Below, piece by piece: positions 61,241 through 64,000 of a stretch of 64,000 nucleotides of DNA. This DNA comes from Flavivirga spongiicola (lineage in GTDB: Bacteria; Bacteroidota; Bacteroidia; Flavobacteriales; Flavobacteriaceae). The stretch spans positions 558,001 to 622,000 of the forward strand of contig NZ_JAUOEO010000002.1 of assembly GCF_030540825.1 (NCBI RefSeq), read 5' to 3'. A model generated the notes under the pieces. That model saw nothing but the letters and a program-made list of their open reading frames with translations, ran no database searches and was not told the origin of the DNA. Position 1 is the first letter of the stretch. Every line of letters starts with the position of its first letter. Position numbers and translations under genes: made by a program.

Positions 61241-62572
61241 CTAAAGTAAGCCTCTCGCTTTTATTTCCAAGTATTTATTAATAGTGTCTATGGTAAGGTT
61301 TTCCGGGGTTGTTAAAATGGAATAGATACCATATTTTTTTAATTCGTTTACAATAAGACGTTTTTCAAACGCGAATTTTTCAGCAATGACTTTATCATAA
61401 ACTTGCTGTACCGTTTCTGCTTTATCAGCAATCAAACTGGTTAACTCTGTATTCTTAAAGAAAATAACCACTAATAAATGGCTTTTAGAAATGGCTTTTA
61501 AATAAGGTAATTGTCTATTTAAACCATCTAGCGTTTCAAAATTAGTGTACATTAAAATAAGACTTCTATGCGTAATGTGGCGTTTTATACTTCCATATAA
61601 ACGGCTAAAGTCACTTTCAAAAAAATCGGTCTTTACATTGTATAGCGATTCTAAAATAAGCTGCATTTGCGAGCTTCTTCTTTCAGCAACCACAACATTA
61701 TCTATTTGCTTAGAAAAAGAAAACATACCGGCTTTATCATGTTTTTTTAAAACAACATTACTAATTACTAGAGCAGCATTGATAGCATAATCTAAAAGGC
61801 TTAAGCTATTAAAAGGCATTTTCATAATACGACCTTTATCAATAATGGAATAAACAGGCTGTGATTTTTCATCTTGAAACTGATTTACCATTAACTGATT
61901 TTTCTTTGCTGTAGCTTTCCAATTTATAGTACGTAAATCGTCTCCTAAAACATAGTCCTTAATTTGTTCAAACTCCATAGAATGTCCAAGCCGTCTTACT
62001 TTTTTGAGTCCATATTCTAATGAATTCTGATTAATATTTAAAAGTTCAAACTTTTTTAATTGTTTAAAACTAGGATAGGTGGGGACCATAGCTCCCTCGT
62101 TGAAAGTAAAACGTTTCGCAACTAAATTAATAACGGAAGATGCATATATGTTTAGGTTCCCAAAATGATATTCACCACGTTCGGTTGGTTTTAAATCATA
62201 TTGAATTAACCTTAATTTTCGTGAAGGAATACTTTCTTTAATTTTAAAATCCCTAACTTGAAATTGTTCTGGAATTTCATCTATGATTTCTAAATAAACC
62301 GAAATAGAATAGTTATTGTTAATATTTAACTTTATTTGGTTTTTATCTCCGTTTGAAAACTTGTCTGGTAATATTCTGGTAGCTTCAATTTTGTTTTTAC
62401 CAATAAAAATGATTAGAAAGTCTAAAAAGAATAAAAGTACAAGTACTAATATAAAAAGCTGTGCAATGTTGAATAACAAAGGAATGAAATAACTTAGAGC
62501 AAACAATACTACAATGCCGATACCAGCATAAAAAAAACGGGGTTGTATGTAGAATGGTTTAAAGAATTTCAA
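61241..62572 (-). CDS. DUF58 domain protein
   Basis: The start is a TTG at 62572 (product KFFKPFYIQPRFFYAG after the first residue), because no ATG is present in frame near the first hydrophobic helix. The 443-residue protein has two N-terminal membrane helices and the DUF58 motif FEQIKDYVLGDDLRTINWKA, followed by a vWA-like domain (VYSIIDKGRIMK). DUF58 proteins work with MoxR ATPases, probably in assembly or stress-related protein folding at the membrane. It is separated from moxR by a 171-bp gap filled with repeats. Confidence 0.9.
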   Translation of the reverse strand: MKFFKPFYIQPRFFYAGIGIVVLFALSYFIPLLFNIAQLFILVLVLLFFLDFLIIFIGKNKIEATRILPDKFSNGDKNQIKLNINNNYSISVYLEIIDEIPEQFQVRDFKIKESIPSRKLRLIQYDLKPTERGEYHFGNLNIYASSVINLVAKRFTFNEGAMVPTYPSFKQLKKFELLNINQNSLEYGLKKVRRLGHSMEFEQIKDYVLGDDLRTINWKATAKKNQLMVNQFQDEKSQPVYSIIDKGRIMKMPFNSLSLLDYAINAALVISNVVLKKHDKAGMFSFSKQIDNVVVAERRSSQMQLILESLYNVKTDFFESDFSRLYGSIKRHITHRSLILMYTNFETLDGLNRQLPYLKAISKSHLLVVIFFKNTELTSLIADKAETVQQVYDKVIAEKFAFEKRLIVNELKKYGIYSILTTPENLTIDTINKYLEIKARGLL

Positions 62573-62580
62573 AATTTGTT

Positions 62581-62622
62581 AAAAGTTAAAAGTTAAAAGT
62601 TAAAAGTTAAAAGTTAAAAGTT
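62581..62622. repeat. Heptanucleotide tandem repeat, AAAAGTT x 6
   Basis: Six perfect copies of AAAAGTT, with partial copies at both ends, begin nine bases upstream of the DUF58 TTG start. Such short tandem arrays are prone to slippage. Confidence 0.95.
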
Positions 62623-62660
62623 AAAATGAGATTCTTCACTTCGTTCAGAATGACATTGTT

Positions 62661-62732
<72 letters not shown>

Positions 62733-62743
62733 AACACTACTAA

Positions 62744-63811
62744 CTAACGTGGTATCTCAACAGTTTCAATAATTTGTTTTATAATTTGTTTGCTTGTAAC
62801 ACCTTCCATTTCGCGTTCTGGTGTTACGATAACTCTATGATGTAATACAGGAATAGCAGCACGTTTTATATCCTCTGGTGTCACAAAATCACGACCAGAC
62901 ATGGCTGCAAATGCTTTGCTCGATTTTAATATGGCAATAGATGCTCTTGGTGATGCACCTAAATATAAAAATTGATTACTACGTGTAGCAACAATAAGTT
63001 CTGCGATGTATTTAAGCAAATGTTTTTCTACTAGGATTTGACTTACCAAATTCTGATATTTTACAATTTGATCGCCTGTTAAGAATGATGCTAGGGCTTC
63101 TGTTTTAGATTTATCTTTTAATTCATGTTCTCTAGAGAGTATTTCTATTTCTTCATCCAAATTGGGATAATCAACATCAATTTTAAACAAAAACCGGTCT
63201 AATTGCGCTTCGGGTAATCTGTATGTCCCTTCTTGTTCCACAGGATTCTGAGTTGCCAGAACAATAAAAGGCGCATCTAGTATAAATTTATTACCATCAA
63301 TTGTAATTTGCTGTTCTTCCATAACCTCAAATAAAGCAGCTTGTGTTTTAGCAGGTGCTCTATTGATTTCGTCAATAAGAATCATGTTCGAAAAAATGGG
63401 GCCTTTTTTAAATTCGAATTCCGATTTTTTTAAGTTAAAAACTGAGGTTCCTAAAATATCACTAGGCATTAAATCTGGTGTGAATTGAATACGACTAAAG
63501 CCGACACTTAAAGATTTTGCTAATAGTTTTGCCGTGACGGTTTTTGCAACGCCGGGTACACCTTCTATGAGAGAATGTCCTTTAGCTAAAAGCGATGCAA
63601 TAAGCATATCTATCATATCCTTTTGGCCAACAATAATTTTTCCAACTTCCTGTTTTATTTTATTGACACTTTGTTGAAGTTCAGATAAATCTAAACGATT
63701 TTGAAATTGTAGATTATTGGTGTCTTCCAAGGCACTACTATCAATCGATGATATAGTGTCCGATTTTGGTAAAAAATCTTGTTGGTCTTGAGATTCTCTA
63801 TTTTCGTCCAT
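62744..63811 (-). CDS. MoxR-family AAA+ ATPase
   Basis: The 355-residue protein has an N-terminal acidic extension (1-40) and a MoxR AAA+ core. Motifs include Walker [10 protein letters not shown], Walker [25 protein letters not shown], sensor 1 [12 protein letters not shown] and LPEAQLDRF, and the C-terminal SPRASIAI region. It probably acts as a chaperone with DUF58 and the upstream DUF4350-like gene. The upstream gene ends two bases before its ATG, so they are in one operon. Confidence 0.93.
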   Translation of the reverse strand: MDENRESQDQQDFLPKSDTISSIDSSALEDTNNLQFQNRLDLSELQQSVNKIKQEVGKIIVGQKDMIDMLIASLLAKGHSLIEGVPGVAKTVTAKLLAKSLSVGFSRIQFTPDLMPSDILGTSVFNLKKSEFEFKKGPIFSNMILIDEINRAPAKTQAALFEVMEEQQITIDGNKFILDAPFIVLATQNPVEQEGTYRLPEAQLDRFLFKIDVDYPNLDEEIEILSREHELKDKSKTEALASFLTGDQIVKYQNLVSQILVEKHLLKYIAELIVATRSNQFLYLGASPRASIAILKSSKAFAAMSGRDFVTPEDIKRAAIPVLHHRVIVTPEREMEGVTSKQIIKQIIETVEIPR

Positions 63812-63813
63812 AA

Positions 63814-64000
63814 TTATGTAGTGTAAAAAGCTTCAATATGCTTATTTAATTTGATTAGGTTTTCTTCAAAAAATTCATTTTTTGATCTTAACCAATTAAT
63901 ATAGTTGATTAATTTTTTAACATCTTCTTTTTTCTTGCCGGTTTTTGCCGCCAGCTTTACTATAAATTCATCATTTAATGTTGACGTGTCTAAATTAAAA
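63814..64000 (-). CDS. Partial upstream gene of the MoxR operon (C-terminus only)
   Basis: Only the last 61 codons are inside the window; the protein ends NLIKLNKHIEAFYTT. The fragment is helical, with a KLAAKTGKKKEDVKKLINYI segment. In Flavobacteriaceae the gene before moxR often encodes a DUF4350 protein with such a C-terminal helix, so this is the likely identity, but the visible part is too short to prove it. Confidence 0.6.
   Translation of the reverse strand, partial: FNLDTSTLNDEFIVKLAAKTGKKKEDVKKLINYINWLRSKNEFFEENLIKLNKHIEAFYTT

Overview
The window is a piece of a chromosome from a marine-type member of the Bacteroidetes, most likely Flavobacteriaceae. The DNA is strongly AT-rich, and several promoters fit the Bacteroidetes consensus TTG-N17-19-TAnnTTTG rather than -35/-10 boxes. 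Lineage-typical genes are present: a PorV/PorQ-family outer-membrane protein, a DUF3276 (PUR-domain) protein, a DUF4105 protein, an OxyR/Dps pair and a MoxR-DUF58 operon. No rRNA, tRNA, CRISPR array, phage gene or transposase was recognised.

Region 1 (1-37625) is one very large surface-polysaccharide locus, almost entirely on the + strand with genes abutting or overlapping. It opens with an outer-membrane export lipoprotein (Wza-like, cut by the window edge), a Wzc-like co-polymerase/tyrosine kinase, and a Wzm/Wzt-type ABC exporter whose ATPase carries a C-terminal carbohydrate-binding-like domain. It closes with a polyprenyl-phosphate sugar-1-phosphate transferase that should start the glycan on undecaprenyl phosphate. 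Between these lie about 15 glycosyltransferases (GT-A/GT2-like, GT4-like, one exostosin-like and two unusual GT-B-like proteins), an AsnB-type amidotransferase, two methyltransferases, a sugar epimerase, a nonulosonic-acid (sialic acid/KDN-type) synthesis and activation pair, a pyruvyl transferase, an MBOAT plus SGNH acylation pair, a LbetaH acetyltransferase and an O-antigen ligase/polymerase-like membrane protein. The predicted product is a complex acidic, acylated and possibly pyruvylated polysaccharide or lipopolysaccharide O-chain. No Wzx flippase was recognised.

Region 2 (37683-46888) is mostly housekeeping and envelope genes: DUF4105 and PorV-like proteins on the minus strand; PS synthase and DUF808 on the plus strand; and an SPFH / small membrane protein / Arc-like regulator operon whose last gene is only 58 codons. 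LptB (LPS export ATPase) follows, then a kdsD-tatC-AhpD-like operon. KdsD supplies arabinose-5-phosphate for Kdo, linking this region to LPS synthesis.

Region 3 (47091-64000) holds a RecQ helicase that lacks the usual zinc-binding cysteines, a fused cyclophilin-FKBP prolyl isomerase, a DinB/YfiT-like protein, a MORN-repeat lipid-facing or secreted protein with an overlapping GNAT gene, a thioredoxin-like protein, CsaA, DUF3276, an ABC exporter, NusB, DUF1573, YajC, divergent oxyR-dps, and the DUF58-MoxR-(partial upstream gene) operon. Its intergenic spaces are rich in structure: several strong hairpin terminators, a 28-bp perfect palindrome, an 18-bp GC-rich palindrome, a 139-bp element with 20-bp inverted ends, and two heptanucleotide tandem repeats.
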